A stretch of DNA of 37,569 bases from Neobacillus citreus (GCF_018343545.2 NZ_JAGYPE020000004.1:34100-71668), one strand, 5' to 3'. Numbered from the stretch's first letter, positions 16,072-24,059 are shown. The notes: generated from the letters alone by a model not told the origin. Program-made: numbers and translations.

Positions 16072-17520
16072 ATGAATAATTTGGGAACAAATCTCCAAGA
16101 ACAAATTCACAAACTTACTGACGAATTAAACCGTACCAGCAAATTGGCCAAGATTTTTGAAGATTTTATCGACTCCAGCTACGATCCAATTTTTATTACC
16201 GATAAAAACGGATATGGTTTTAAAATGAACAAGGCTTATACAAGAGTCACGGGTGCCACAAAAGAACAGTTAATGGGGAAACATATGAACGATTTAAAAG
16301 AGCAAGGCATCATTTCCGATTCCATATCCATGCATGTTTTAGAAAAAAAAGAAAGACTGACAATGGTCCAAAAAGTGAACGGGAAAGAGCTATTGGTGAC
16401 AGGAAATCCCATCTTTGATGAGAATGGTGAAATTTTGTATGTGGTCACTAACCTAAGGGACATCTCCACTTTAAATCAATTGAAGATCGAATTAAAACAG
16501 ACCAAGGCGCTTGCTGACCAGTATTTGCAAGAATTGGAATTCTATCATAAAAAGGACCATATTATCTCGCATGATGGGATTGTAGCTAATAGTGATAAAA
16601 TGCTGAAAGTCATCGATTTAGTGCAAAAAATCGCTCTGGTTCTTTCGACGGTTTTGCTGCTTGGGGAATCAGGGGTTGGGAAGGAACTAATCGCCAATTT
16701 AATTCAAAAATTAAGTTCCCGTGCCAATCAGCCCTTCATCAAAGTAAATTGTGCCGCCATCCCCAAGGATTTGCTTGAATCTGAGTTATTTGGCTATGAA
16801 AAAGGGGCCTTTACGGGTGCTGACAGCAAGGGGCGAGCAGGATTATTTGAACAGGCCGACAAAGGCACCATTTTCCTTGATGAAATTGGGGAAATGCCGC
16901 TTCATCTCCAGGTCAAGCTTTTAAGAGTCATTCAGGAATTAGAAGTCAGACGGATTGGCGGCGGCCAATCGAAGAAAATAGATATTAGGATAATCTCAGC
17001 TACTAATAAAGACTTGGAATCAATGGTAGTCAGAGGGGAGTTTCGCCAAGACTTATACTACCGCTTAAATGTTGTTCCTATTAAAATTCCTTCCTTACGC
17101 GAACGGAAAGAGGACATCCCGGTGCTCGCTTTTTATTTTTTAAAGAAGTTGAACCAAAAATATAACTTGAATAAACAATTGTCGGATGCGGCCATCACCC
17201 AAATGAAGACCTATTCCTGGCCAGGGAACATTCGCGAGATGCAGAACTTGATAGAACGGCTTGTGGTAACTGTCGAGTCAGAAATGCTCGATTCTCACCA
17301 TTTTTCTTTCAATCATCAGTATTTGTCCCAATCCTTAACAACTGAAAAGACATTAAAAGAAGTTGTCCAAGACCTTGAAAGAACGATGATCATGGAAGCG
17401 ATGGTTCAATACCGTTCTACAAGAAAAGCGGCGAAATCCCTCGGTATCAGCCAATCAACATTAGTGAAAAAAATGCAGAGGCTTGGATTTCAGCAAACCG
17501 ATTACGTTCTTCATCAGTGA
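16072..17520 (+). CDS. Sigma-54-dependent activator, PAS-AAA+-HTH (regulator 2)
   Basis: 482-residue enhancer-binding protein, shorter than regulator 1 because it lacks the first sensor domain. An N-terminal coiled stretch (1-28) leads into a PAS domain (about 28-135), a linker coil (135-160), then AAA+ with Walker A GESGVGKE (198-205), GAFTGA (245-250), Walker B GTIFLDEIGE (265-274) and WPGNIREM (383-390). The Fis/TyrR-like helix-turn-helix (446-472) ends in SQSTLVKKMQRLGF, close to the SQPTIVRKLKKYNLKF of regulator 1. Their PAS regions share ITxKxGxxxKxNxAxxRxTG and LDENGEI/FDENGEI, showing paralogy. ATG 16072 follows AAGGGGTGG. It sits directly upstream of a sigma-54 promoter serving the ligase and AtoE-type transporter genes. 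Confidence 0.95.
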   Translation: MNNLGTNLQEQIHKLTDELNRTSKLAKIFEDFIDSSYDPIFITDKNGYGFKMNKAYTRVTGATKEQLMGKHMNDLKEQGIISDSISMHVLEKKERLTMVQKVNGKELLVTGNPIFDENGEILYVVTNLRDISTLNQLKIELKQTKALADQYLQELEFYHKKDHIISHDGIVANSDKMLKVIDLVQKIALVLSTVLLLGESGVGKELIANLIQKLSSRANQPFIKVNCAAIPKDLLESELFGYEKGAFTGADSKGRAGLFEQADKGTIFLDEIGEMPLHLQVKLLRVIQELEVRRIGGGQSKKIDIRIISATNKDLESMVVRGEFRQDLYYRLNVVPIKIPSLRERKEDIPVLAFYFLKKLNQKYNLNKQLSDAAITQMKTYSWPGNIREMQNLIERLVVTVESEMLDSHHFSFNHQYLSQSLTTEKTLKEVVQDLERTMIMEAMVQYRSTRKAAKSLGISQSTLVKKMQRLGFQQTDYVLHQ

Positions 17521-17537
17521 TTCTGAATAGAATCACT
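17516..17537 (+). promoter_or_regulatory. Inverted repeat AGTGATTCT-GAAT-AGAATCACT, likely activator site or terminator
   Basis: Perfect 9-bp arms overlap the stop codon of regulator 2. The core TGATTC-N6-GAATCA matches the form of the three sites upstream of the first sigma-54 promoter. Its centre is about 88 bp upstream of the -12 GC of the promoter at 17600, a normal enhancer distance. It is followed by TTTT, so it could also work as a weak terminator of the regulator gene. Confidence 0.6.
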
Positions 17538-17563
17538 TTTATAGTGCTTTTTAGACTATAAAA
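17537..17563 (+). promoter_or_regulatory. Second inverted repeat upstream of sigma-54 promoter 2
   Basis: TTTTATAGT (17537-17545) and ACTATAAAA (17555-17563) are perfect 9-bp arms around a 9-base spacer. It may be a terminator stem, an extra activator site, or an AT-rich bend; sequence alone does not decide. Confidence 0.4.
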
Positions 17564-17599
17564 ATAACAATTTTGTGAACATGACAATGTTTTGTGGTT

Positions 17600-17617
17600 T
17601 TGGCATGAAAATTGCAT
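17600..17617 (+). promoter_or_regulatory. Sigma-54 (-24/-12) promoter of the ligase/AtoE operon
   Basis: TTGGCATGAAAATTGCAT has GG at 17602-17603 and GC at 17614-17615 with exactly 10 bases between, and differs from TGGCAC-N5-TTGCW only at the sixth base of the -24 element. Transcription should begin near 17626. Confidence 0.9.
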
Positions 17618-17669
17618 ATTAGATAAACGTGGAGAACTATTAAAAATAATAGGGAGGAATTCATTAAAA

Positions 17670-17705
17670 ATGAAACGATGGTTGGCAGGAGGGAACAACC
17701 CATGA
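17670..17705 (+). CDS. Possible 11-codon leader peptide overlapping the ligase start
   Basis: An ATG at 17670 opens MKRWLAGGNNP and stops at TGA 17703-17705, overlapping the ATG at 17702 as ATGA. AGGGAGG lies 12 bases upstream, longer than ideal. If translated it would couple ribosomes onto the ligase start. Speculative, but it explains why two ribosome sites (17651 and 17687) lie in the short leader. Confidence 0.3.
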   Translation: MKRWLAGGNNP

Positions 17706-19267
17706 CAGATATTATCGGAAATAGAACAATTCCGAAGCTATTAGAGGAAATGACTGCGCTTTTTCCAAAAAAGACCTTTATCGTATTTGAAGACAAAGAC
17801 GAACAGACACTTTCTCATACATATGAAGAATTTTGCGGCCAGGTCAGAAGGCTTGCATCCGCTTTACATGCTTACGGTATTAAAAAGGGTGATAAAGTCC
17901 TGCTGCACTTGCCGAACAGCATGGACTTTATGATTTCCTGGTTCGCTATTACATCCATCGGCGCGGTTATGGTGCCAACTAATATTCTTTCCACTGCAGA
18001 TGAAATTGCCTACCTATTGGAACATTCGGAAACAAGGCTTGTCATTACCGAAGATGAATACGTAGAGAAGTTTACTAGTTTCCAAGCTCAATTAAATGGT
18101 TTGTTTTTATCAAGAAGCAAGGGCAGCCAAGCGTATGGGGTAAGTCTTGATGAAGTTATCATGCAGCACGAACCAATAAAAGCGTTTCCTGAACTCTCAA
18201 GCAATGATCTTGCTGCGATATTGTATACATCCGGGACGACCTCCAAGCCAAAAGGGGTTCTAATCACTCACGCCAACTATGTGTTTGTCGGGGAAATCAT
18301 GTCGAGGTCGTTAAGGTTATCTCCTGAAGACCGTGTGATGATTGTGCTGCCGATTTTCCATGGAAACGGTCAATATTATTTGTCGATGCCGGCCCTGACG
18401 GTAGGCGCAAGTATCGCCATAACAGAATCCTTCAGCGCTTCCAGGTATTTTAAGCAGGCGAGACGTCTCGAGGCCACGGTGGGTTCCTTGTTTGCCGCAC
18501 CAATCAAAATGATATTGAAAAAAGAATATGATTCCGATGATGCCAAAAACAATCTGCGCTTAATTGTTTTTGCCCAATCAGTTACGAGTGAACAGCTGCA
18601 AACCTTTGAGGAAAGGTACCAGGTCCCATTATGCCAGTTATACGGCATGACTGAAACAGTCGGGACACCACTCATCAATCCAATTAACGGCAATCGAGAT
18701 AACTTGAGTATCGGCCGTCCTAATATTGCCTATAACGTCAAGCTGGTGGATGAAAATGGCTGTGAAGTAGAGGATGGGGAGGAAGGGCAAATTGTTGTTT
18801 CCGGTATTCCGGGCAGAACGATTATGAAGGGGTATTTTAACAATGAAACAGCCACAAACGAAACATTGCGGCATGGCTGGCTTTATACAGGGGATATGGC
18901 CCGTAAAGACCCGGATAAGGATTTCTTCTATTTTGTTGACCGGAAGAAGGATATGATTAAACGCGCAGGAGAGAATGTGGCAGCAAGTGAAGTCGAGTCT
19001 GTTTTGAATCAACATCAGTCCGTGTTTGAAAGCGCTGTCATAGGAATGCCAGACGAGATGAGAGACGAGTCCATTCACGCCTTCGTTATCTTGAAGGACG
19101 GGTATGATACTCTTCCACAGGAATTAATCGATTTCTGTACGAATAAACTGGCCAAATTTAAGGTTCCTGAATCCGTTCAGATTCTTTCAGAGTTCCCCAG
19201 AACTTCGGTTGGAAAAATTCAAAAGCATTTATTGAAAAATTATTTCTTAGAAAAAGGGAGGAAATGA
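17702..19267 (+). CDS. CaiC-like AMP-dependent acyl-CoA ligase
   Basis: 521 residues from ATG 17702, chosen because GCAGGAGGG lies 8 bases upstream and the protein then starts MTDIIGNRTIPKLLEE; an in-frame ATG at 17678 lacks a site. The P-loop is YTSGTTSKPKG (175-185): serine replaces the usual glycine after TT, as in the crotonobetaine/carnitine-CoA ligase CaiC group. YGMTET, GWLYTGD, DRKKDMIKRAGENVAASEVE and the C-terminal PRTSVGKIQ lysine motif are intact. It is co-transcribed with an AtoE-type transporter, so its substrate is probably a short-chain carboxylate entering by that permease. A carnitine-type substrate is possible but no other carnitine genes are here. Confidence 0.9.
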   Translation: MTDIIGNRTIPKLLEEMTALFPKKTFIVFEDKDEQTLSHTYEEFCGQVRRLASALHAYGIKKGDKVLLHLPNSMDFMISWFAITSIGAVMVPTNILSTADEIAYLLEHSETRLVITEDEYVEKFTSFQAQLNGLFLSRSKGSQAYGVSLDEVIMQHEPIKAFPELSSNDLAAILYTSGTTSKPKGVLITHANYVFVGEIMSRSLRLSPEDRVMIVLPIFHGNGQYYLSMPALTVGASIAITESFSASRYFKQARRLEATVGSLFAAPIKMILKKEYDSDDAKNNLRLIVFAQSVTSEQLQTFEERYQVPLCQLYGMTETVGTPLINPINGNRDNLSIGRPNIAYNVKLVDENGCEVEDGEEGQIVVSGIPGRTIMKGYFNNETATNETLRHGWLYTGDMARKDPDKDFFYFVDRKKDMIKRAGENVAASEVESVLNQHQSVFESAVIGMPDEMRDESIHAFVILKDGYDTLPQELIDFCTNKLAKFKVPESVQILSEFPRTSVGKIQKHLLKNYFLEKGRK

Positions 19268-19268
19268 A

Positions 19269-20651
19269 ATGAAAACGAATCTGCAAAATGAATCACCAAA
19301 ATCTTCGCTAAATAACCAGAATAATATTGTTGCAAAAATTGGGCTTTTCTTTGCCAAAATTGCAGAAAGATGGCTGCCGGATGCCTTCGTTTTTGCTGTT
19401 TTACTTACGGTGATCACGTTTCTTGGCGGAATGTTCATCACAGATAAGTCGCCGGTAGACATGGCCATTTATTGGGGAGACGGTTTTTGGGGACTGTTAA
19501 CCTTTACCGCGCAAATCATCACTACGTTCATCATGAGTTACGCTTTAGCTTTAACAAAACCAGTTTCGAAAACACTTGAATCAATCGCCGGAATTTGTAA
19601 AACGCCGACTTCTGCTATTTTACTAGTGACTTTTACGTCGCTTTTTGCCTCACTGATCAGCTGGGCATTTGGACTTGTGGTCGCCGGCATTATCGCGAAG
19701 CTAGTGGCGAAAAAGGTACGGGATGTGGATTACCGAGTCCTAGTTGCCGCTGGATATTCAGGATTTGTCATCTGGGAGGGCGGCCTTTCTTCCTCACCGG
19801 CTTTGTTCGTAGCGACAAAGGATCATGTTTTTCAAGATAAAATTGGCATCATTCCAACATCTGAGACGCTTTTCTCACCTTTAAATTTGGCCATCGTCAT
19901 CATCACCTTCTTCACTTTGCCATTCATCATGAAACTAGTCCATCCAAAAAGAAAAGAAGACCGCTTTATTATTGATCAAAAACTGTTGGAAGACAAAATT
20001 GAAGTGGACACAAAAGATTCTGAGACCAATTACCTCAATGATAAATTAGAAAAAAGCAGACTTATCACCGTTTTCGGAGGGCTTTTAGGATTATCTTACC
20101 TAATCAATCACTTTGTGAAAAATGGCTTCTCACTGGATTTAAATACGGTCAACCTCATCTTCTTAACGTTTGCTCTTTTATTATATGGAAACGTCCGCGA
20201 CCTTGGAAAAGGGATTTTGAAGGCGTCAGGCAGCGTCGGCCAATTTGCTTTACAATACCCGTTCTACGCTGGAATCATGGGGATGATGGGTGCTTCAGGT
20301 TTGGCGTTATGGATTTCCGATTTATTCACGGATATTTCCACGAGCAATACTTTGCCATTATTTACATTTTGGGCGGCGGGACTGCTGAACATGTTTATTC
20401 CATCCGGTGGCGGGCAATGGGCTGTTCAGGCGCCGATGGTTATTCCTGCTGCACTAGAGATGGGTGTGAATCCGGCAAAAGTGGTCATGGCCGTTGCCTG
20501 GGGCGATGCCTGGACCAACATGATCCAGCCTTTCTGGGCCATCCCGCTTTTAGCCATCGCTGGCCTGAAAATCCGCGACATCATGGGCTTCACCGTCATC
20601 ACACTTGTTTACACGGGAATCATTATCTCAGTTTGTATGTATATTTTTTAA
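19269..20651 (+). CDS. Short-chain fatty acid transporter, AtoE family
   Basis: 460-residue polytopic membrane protein with about ten to twelve hydrophobic segments, matching the AtoE/TIGR00366 family. Family signatures include SWAFGLVVAGIIAKLVAKKVRDVDYRV near 130-155, FVIWEGGLSSSPAL near 168-181 and the highly conserved FIPSGGGQWAVQAPM block near 378-392, then VAWGDAWTNMIQPFWAIPLL near 414-433. ATG 19269 follows GGGAGGAAATGAA and starts 1 base after the ligase stop. It would import acetoacetate, butyrate or similar acids for the adjacent ligase. AtoE is also sigma-54-controlled in E. coli (AtoC), a parallel that supports the assignment. Confidence 0.92.
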   Translation: MKTNLQNESPKSSLNNQNNIVAKIGLFFAKIAERWLPDAFVFAVLLTVITFLGGMFITDKSPVDMAIYWGDGFWGLLTFTAQIITTFIMSYALALTKPVSKTLESIAGICKTPTSAILLVTFTSLFASLISWAFGLVVAGIIAKLVAKKVRDVDYRVLVAAGYSGFVIWEGGLSSSPALFVATKDHVFQDKIGIIPTSETLFSPLNLAIVIITFFTLPFIMKLVHPKRKEDRFIIDQKLLEDKIEVDTKDSETNYLNDKLEKSRLITVFGGLLGLSYLINHFVKNGFSLDLNTVNLIFLTFALLLYGNVRDLGKGILKASGSVGQFALQYPFYAGIMGMMGASGLALWISDLFTDISTSNTLPLFTFWAAGLLNMFIPSGGGQWAVQAPMVIPAALEMGVNPAKVVMAVAWGDAWTNMIQPFWAIPLLAIAGLKIRDIMGFTVITLVYTGIIISVCMYIF

Positions 20652-20661
20652 AAAGTAAAGT

Positions 20662-20712
20662 AAGTGCCGGGCATCATTCATTGACAGGTGCCTGGCACTT
20701 TTCGTTTTGTAA
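20662..20712 (+). terminator. Terminator of the ligase/AtoE operon
   Basis: AAGTGCCGGGCA (20662-20673) pairs with TGCCTGGCACTT (20689-20700) with one G-U pair, followed by TTCGTTTT. Third member of the GTGCC-GGCAC hairpin family. Confidence 0.87.
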
Positions 20713-20778
20713 TATAATATAAGTTCTAAACATACACTTTTCCTAGGAAAACATTATGTTTTCAGGGGTGATGGAAAC

Positions 20779-21138
20779 ATGCAATTCGAAATGCAAAAAG
20801 CGATCATGCTCGCTGAAAATATAAATAACTTTATTAAATTTGTCCATAAGACCCACGCAAATAAAAATAGTGTTTATGTAAATGTGGATAAGGTGTATCA
20901 AATGAAACTAATCATGGAGGAGTTTCAGTATCAAATCATCGCAGATGAACTTATTAGGATTAATCGATTTTCCTGGGATGGAAAATACACTCATTATTTA
21001 GTGAACCGGTTTCAAGAAGGGCACGACATTATTGAAGAGTATGTAAAAAATAACTACGATGATTTATTTATTTTCTCGGGAAGACTCTATACGCTAAAAA
21101 ATCTCGTCTTATCATTCAGCAAAAAGAAACGTTATTAA
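20779..21138 (+). CDS. Hypothetical protein, 119 residues
   Basis: Not recognised. A soluble, highly charged protein with GGGGTGATGG about 10 bases before the ATG. It is rich in Asn, Lys and aromatic residues, predicted mostly helical, with a basic C-terminus (SFSKKKRY) and no signal peptide or membrane segment. It stands alone between the AtoE-operon terminator and the next small gene. Codon use looks like its neighbours. It is probably a real gene because of its ribosome site and the lack of any competing frame. Confidence 0.7.
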   Translation: MQFEMQKAIMLAENINNFIKFVHKTHANKNSVYVNVDKVYQMKLIMEEFQYQIIADELIRINRFSWDGKYTHYLVNRFQEGHDIIEEYVKNNYDDLFIFSGRLYTLKNLVLSFSKKKRY

Positions 21139-21242
21139 CAGTTGTTCTTAATAATTTCAAAAATTGAATGGCTTTTCAAAAGGATTTTCACCCTCCAACA
21201 TCGAATAATGAATAGTAACAACATAAGTTAGGAGTGGGGGAA

Positions 21243-21449
21243 ATGAAAATTAAAGTCGTCATGGATTCTGGGAAGGAATATGTCATTAGCGAAAAGGATT
21301 ATTCATTAAAAGACTTCACTCGAACGTTTTATACTGATTCAGCAAATGGTGAAAAAACCTTGCATAACACGCTGGTATATTTAGACAGAGACGAGAAAAT
21401 TGTCATCAATCCAACACGGATTTCCTCTGTGGAGGTAATTGAAAAATAA
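21243..21449 (+). CDS. Small hypothetical protein, 68 residues
   Basis: Not recognised. Start ATG 21243 has AGGAG 8 bases upstream; a GTG at 21234 lies inside that ribosome site and is unlikely. The sequence alternates charged and beta-branched residues ([15 protein letters not shown]..., [24 protein letters not shown]), suggesting a small beta-rich fold like those found in many Bacillus conserved small proteins. A strong terminator follows immediately. Confidence 0.75.
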   Translation: MKIKVVMDSGKEYVISEKDYSLKDFTRTFYTDSANGEKTLHNTLVYLDRDEKIVINPTRISSVEVIEK

Positions 21450-21457
21450 TAATGGGT

Positions 21458-21487
21458 GCATCCTTTCGAGGGTGCTTTTTTATTTTT
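21458..21487 (+). terminator. Terminator after the 68-residue gene
   Basis: GCATCCT and AGGGTGC form a 7-bp stem (one G-U) with a TTCG tetraloop, followed by TTTTTTATTTTT. Confidence 0.9.
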
Positions 21488-21497
21488 AAGCAAAATT

Positions 21498-21526
21498 TTA
21501 TCCTTGTCCCAATTGAATGTTATAAT
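21498..21526 (+). promoter_or_regulatory. Candidate sigma-A promoter for the PRPP-synthetase paralogue
   Basis: A perfect TATAAT at 21521-21526 has a poor -35 (TTATCC, 21498-21503) at 17 bp. GGAGG and the GTG start follow 20-30 bases downstream. Confidence 0.45.
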
Positions 21527-21556
21527 AATAGAAAAAGTATTTTTGGAGGAAACAAG

Positions 21557-22507
21557 GTGCCTTATCAATTAAATAAAGACTTCAAAATGTTTACCTTAAA
21601 TTCAAACCGCAAGCTGGCAGAAGAAATGGCTGAACTTTTAGGCTGTACGTTAGGCCGAAGCTCCGTGAAGCAATTTAGCGATGGTGAAATTCAAATTAGC
21701 ATAGAAGAAAGTGTTCGCGGAAGTGAAGTCTTCTTAGTCCAATCTACTTCACATCCAACGAATGTACATATTATGGAGCTTCTTATCATGATTGATGCCT
21801 TGAAACGAGCTTCTGCAAAAGTGATTAACATTGTTGTGCCATATTACGGCTATGCCCGCCAAGACAGGAAAGCAAGATCGCGGGAACCGATTACAGCAAA
21901 ACTTGTCGCGAATCTTCTGGTTTCAGCTGGTGCCAGCAGGATTATTACGATGGATTTCCATTCCCCGCAGGTACAAGGTTTTTTTGATATACCTGTAGAG
22001 CATTTAACCGGGATTCCGATTCTTTCAAAGTATTTTGAAGAAAAAGGATTAGAAGATATCGTTGTGGTTGCACCGCATAACGGCGGGGTAGTTAGAGCGA
22101 GAAAAATGGCCAGCCTGTTAAATGCCCCGATTGCCTTGATTGACCGGCGCCGCCCTGAGCACGATACAACTGATATTATGAACATTATTGGAAACATTCA
22201 AGGAAAGAATGCAATTATTGTGGATGATCTCATTGATACAGCAGGGACCATTACAACTGGAGCAAATGCCATGATGGAAAAAGGGGCGAAGGCTGTCTAT
22301 GCCTGCTGCACACACCCGCTGCTTTCCGGTCCAGCAGTCAGCAGAATCGAATCATCTTCGATAAAAGAATTGGTGGTAACCAATACAATTTCCATTCCGG
22401 AAGAAAAGAGAAGCGGTAAAATGACGATATTGTCCGTTGGTCCATTGCTAGTTGAAGCCATCGATCGGGTTCATAATAAAAAAGCCGTCAGTCCTTTATT
22501 TGAATAA
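21557..22507 (+). CDS. prs: Ribose-phosphate pyrophosphokinase paralogue
   Basis: 316 residues from GTG 21557, which has GGAGG 8 bases upstream (the frame is open 35 codons further but without a start signal). PRPP synthetase makes PRPP from ribose 5-phosphate and ATP. Strong class I features are [15 protein letters not shown] near 41-55, [20 protein letters not shown] near 96-115, [14 protein letters not shown] near 133-146 and the PRPP loop [11 protein letters not shown] near 222-232. Unusual: where the family has SPDxGG with a metal-binding Asp, this protein has APHNGG (172-177), so that Asp is His174. It is not beside gcaD or ctc, the usual Bacillus prs context, so it is probably a second copy and may have altered activity. 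Confidence 0.88.
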   Translation: MPYQLNKDFKMFTLNSNRKLAEEMAELLGCTLGRSSVKQFSDGEIQISIEESVRGSEVFLVQSTSHPTNVHIMELLIMIDALKRASAKVINIVVPYYGYARQDRKARSREPITAKLVANLLVSAGASRIITMDFHSPQVQGFFDIPVEHLTGIPILSKYFEEKGLEDIVVVAPHNGGVVRARKMASLLNAPIALIDRRRPEHDTTDIMNIIGNIQGKNAIIVDDLIDTAGTITTGANAMMEKGAKAVYACCTHPLLSGPAVSRIESSSIKELVVTNTISIPEEKRSGKMTILSVGPLLVEAIDRVHNKKAVSPLFE

Positions 22508-22516
22508 CGTTTTACG

Positions 22517-22560
22517 AAACAATCCACCCTTAGTCCAGTGCTAGGGTGGATTGTTTATTT
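22517..22560. terminator. Strong terminator after the prs paralogue
   Basis: AAACAATCCACCCT (22517-22530) pairs over 14 bp with AGGGTGGATTGTTT (22543-22556), then ATTTTT. It lies between convergent units and could act on both. Confidence 0.92.
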
Positions 22561-22582
22561 TTCCGGAAGTAAAAAATGGATT

Positions 22583-22637
22583 ACCGTCGGATAGGGTCTT
22601 CTAACTGTCGGATAACAACCGTTAACTGTCGTAAAGC
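22583..22637. repeat. Three reverse-oriented 21-bp-phased repeats
   Basis: ACCGTCGGATA, ACTGTCGGATA and ACTGTCGTAAA begin at 22583, 22604 and 22625, exactly 21 bp apart. Reverse-complemented they read TATCCGACAGT(T/A)A, the same family as the eight-copy array at 6422-6580. They lie between the prs terminator and the stop of the germination operon. Confidence 0.75.
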
Positions 22638-22865
22638 CTATTTTTCGATCAACCTTCCTAATGGCTTGTAAATCCAGTCAATCATTTGAGTGGGGCCTGG
22701 CATTTCTGGAAAAAAAATAAGTAAAATAGATAGAAACAATCCAAGGAAGGTTAGTGATAGAAATGCTGCTTTTTCTTTCTTTTGATGCTTTTTTAGTTTT
22801 GGCCATTGATAAAGAAACATGGAGATGGCAATGAATAAACTGGCTATCACCAGACCCCATTTCAT
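22638..22865 (-). CDS. Two-helix small membrane protein of the germinant receptor operon (D-subunit type)
   Basis: 75 residues with two hydrophobic helices (about 3-19 and 34-52) joined by a very basic loop (KLKKHQKKEK), and a short C-terminal amphipathic tail. It is the last gene of the ger operon, 30 bases after gerC, with GAGGTGAAATC before its ATG. Small two-transmembrane 'D' proteins are known companions of some Bacillus GerA-type receptors and modulate germination; size, topology and place fit. Sequence similarity to a named D protein could not be checked. Confidence 0.7.
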   Translation of the reverse strand: MKWGLVIASLFIAISMFLYQWPKLKKHQKKEKAAFLSLTFLGLFLSILLIFFPEMPGPTQMIDWIYKPLGRLIEK

Positions 22866-22895
22866 GATTTCACCTCTTTTTCTCCTGCAAGTGTG

Positions 22896-24059
22896 TTAAG
22901 AAGTTAGGCCCTGCCTGCGAATATGGGATTTTGTATCAAATTTTAATTCAACATTGGGATAGATTTCATTCCAGCTATTTTTTTTCTTATTCCATACATC
23001 TGGATATTTACGGTGAAAGGCTTCAGCAAATCCAAAAATATCGGCTTTCATCTCCTCTTGCACTTGAGTCCTGGCCTGTTTTATTCTTTTTTCAACCTCT
23101 TTCGCTAACAGAGGTTCAAGAGATTTTACAACAACCGGATCAGATACATCTAAATTTGTTGTATTTTGAACGATATCACTGGCAGATTCTGATTTAAGCG
23201 TGATTGTCCAAATGCCATTCTGTATTTTCGGTACCAGCTTTGATTGTGCTTGCAATACATTGACTGAGATATAACCATTTGTTTTTGGAGGCTTAATCGT
23301 AATCACTCCTAACAAAATCTCATTTCTTAGCCAAAGAACGCCCCTTGTAACAGAATCGTCAATGATTCCCACCATTTTATCCTTTTTGAAAATGGCGGTA
23401 CCTGTACTATATGCAATCGTCTGCAACGGTTTATCCTTACTTTCAGGGGGAAGGATGGTAATCCACGGCAGCGCACAATCACCTGAATCACCAAGCAGCA
23501 TTTGGGCCAATTTTTTGGTGGTAATGTTTAATCCCAATTTATGCTGGCTTAATTCCTTCAAAACCTCGGACAAATCACGTTCGAGCGGGGGCATAAGTCT
23601 TAATAACTTTTTCGCCTTTTGGCTGCTGACAAAAATTTGCCCGCGTTCTCGGAGCGTTGGATGCCGCATGATAAAGTCAACATGTTCGGCAATCCCCTTT
23701 TTGGCAAGCTCCTCATGAAGGAGGAAAACATCAGTGTGGCCCCAAAAGATTTTCCGTGGCAGTTTCTCCTGAAGTTTGGCCATGGCATCTGCAACGGTTT
23801 TCCCGACAGCTGATCTTACCAGGGTTTGACTCGCTCCGGTGTTGCTGCTTTCCATTGCCTGAGCATTACTGCCGCCTTTAGGAATATAAACAAGAACAGT
23901 AAGCTCAATCTTATCATCTGCAAATTTGTCAAAACCTGCAGCAGTAATTAAGGCCAAATCATTTACTTCATTCCTGTCCCAGCAGCCAGAGAGCAAAATG
24001 ACTGAACAAATAAGAATAAAATAGAGCAGTCCTTTTTCACTGATTGACCGGTGTTTCAT
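22896..24059 (-). CDS. Germinant receptor lipoprotein, Ger(x)C family
   Basis: 387 residues, usual for GerAC/GerBC/GerKC. A lipoprotein signal peptide ends in the lipobox LLSGC (Cys26), so it is anchored to the outer face of the spore inner membrane. WDRNEVNDLALITAAGFDK follows, the family's conserved N-terminal block, and ETTALIIE-like C-terminal domain features are present as VEKRIKQARTQVQEEMKADIFGF near 325-347. It overlaps the end of the B subunit gene by 23 bases. It works with the A and B subunits as the nutrient germinant receptor. Confidence 0.93.
   Translation of the reverse strand: MKHRSISEKGLLYFILICSVILLSGCWDRNEVNDLALITAAGFDKFADDKIELTVLVYIPKGGSNAQAMESSNTGASQTLVRSAVGKTVADAMAKLQEKLPRKIFWGHTDVFLLHEELAKKGIAEHVDFIMRHPTLRERGQIFVSSQKAKKLLRLMPPLERDLSEVLKELSQHKLGLNITTKKLAQMLLGDSGDCALPWITILPPESKDKPLQTIAYSTGTAIFKKDKMVGIIDDSVTRGVLWLRNEILLGVITIKPPKTNGYISVNVLQAQSKLVPKIQNGIWTITLKSESASDIVQNTTNLDVSDPVVVKSLEPLLAKEVEKRIKQARTQVQEEMKADIFGFAEAFHRKYPDVWNKKKNSWNEIYPNVELKFDTKSHIRRQGLTS

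Noticed and set aside
17678..17701. ATG 17678 as the ligase start
   Set aside because: No ribosome site at a suitable distance, whereas ATG 17702 has GCAGGAGGG at 8 bases.
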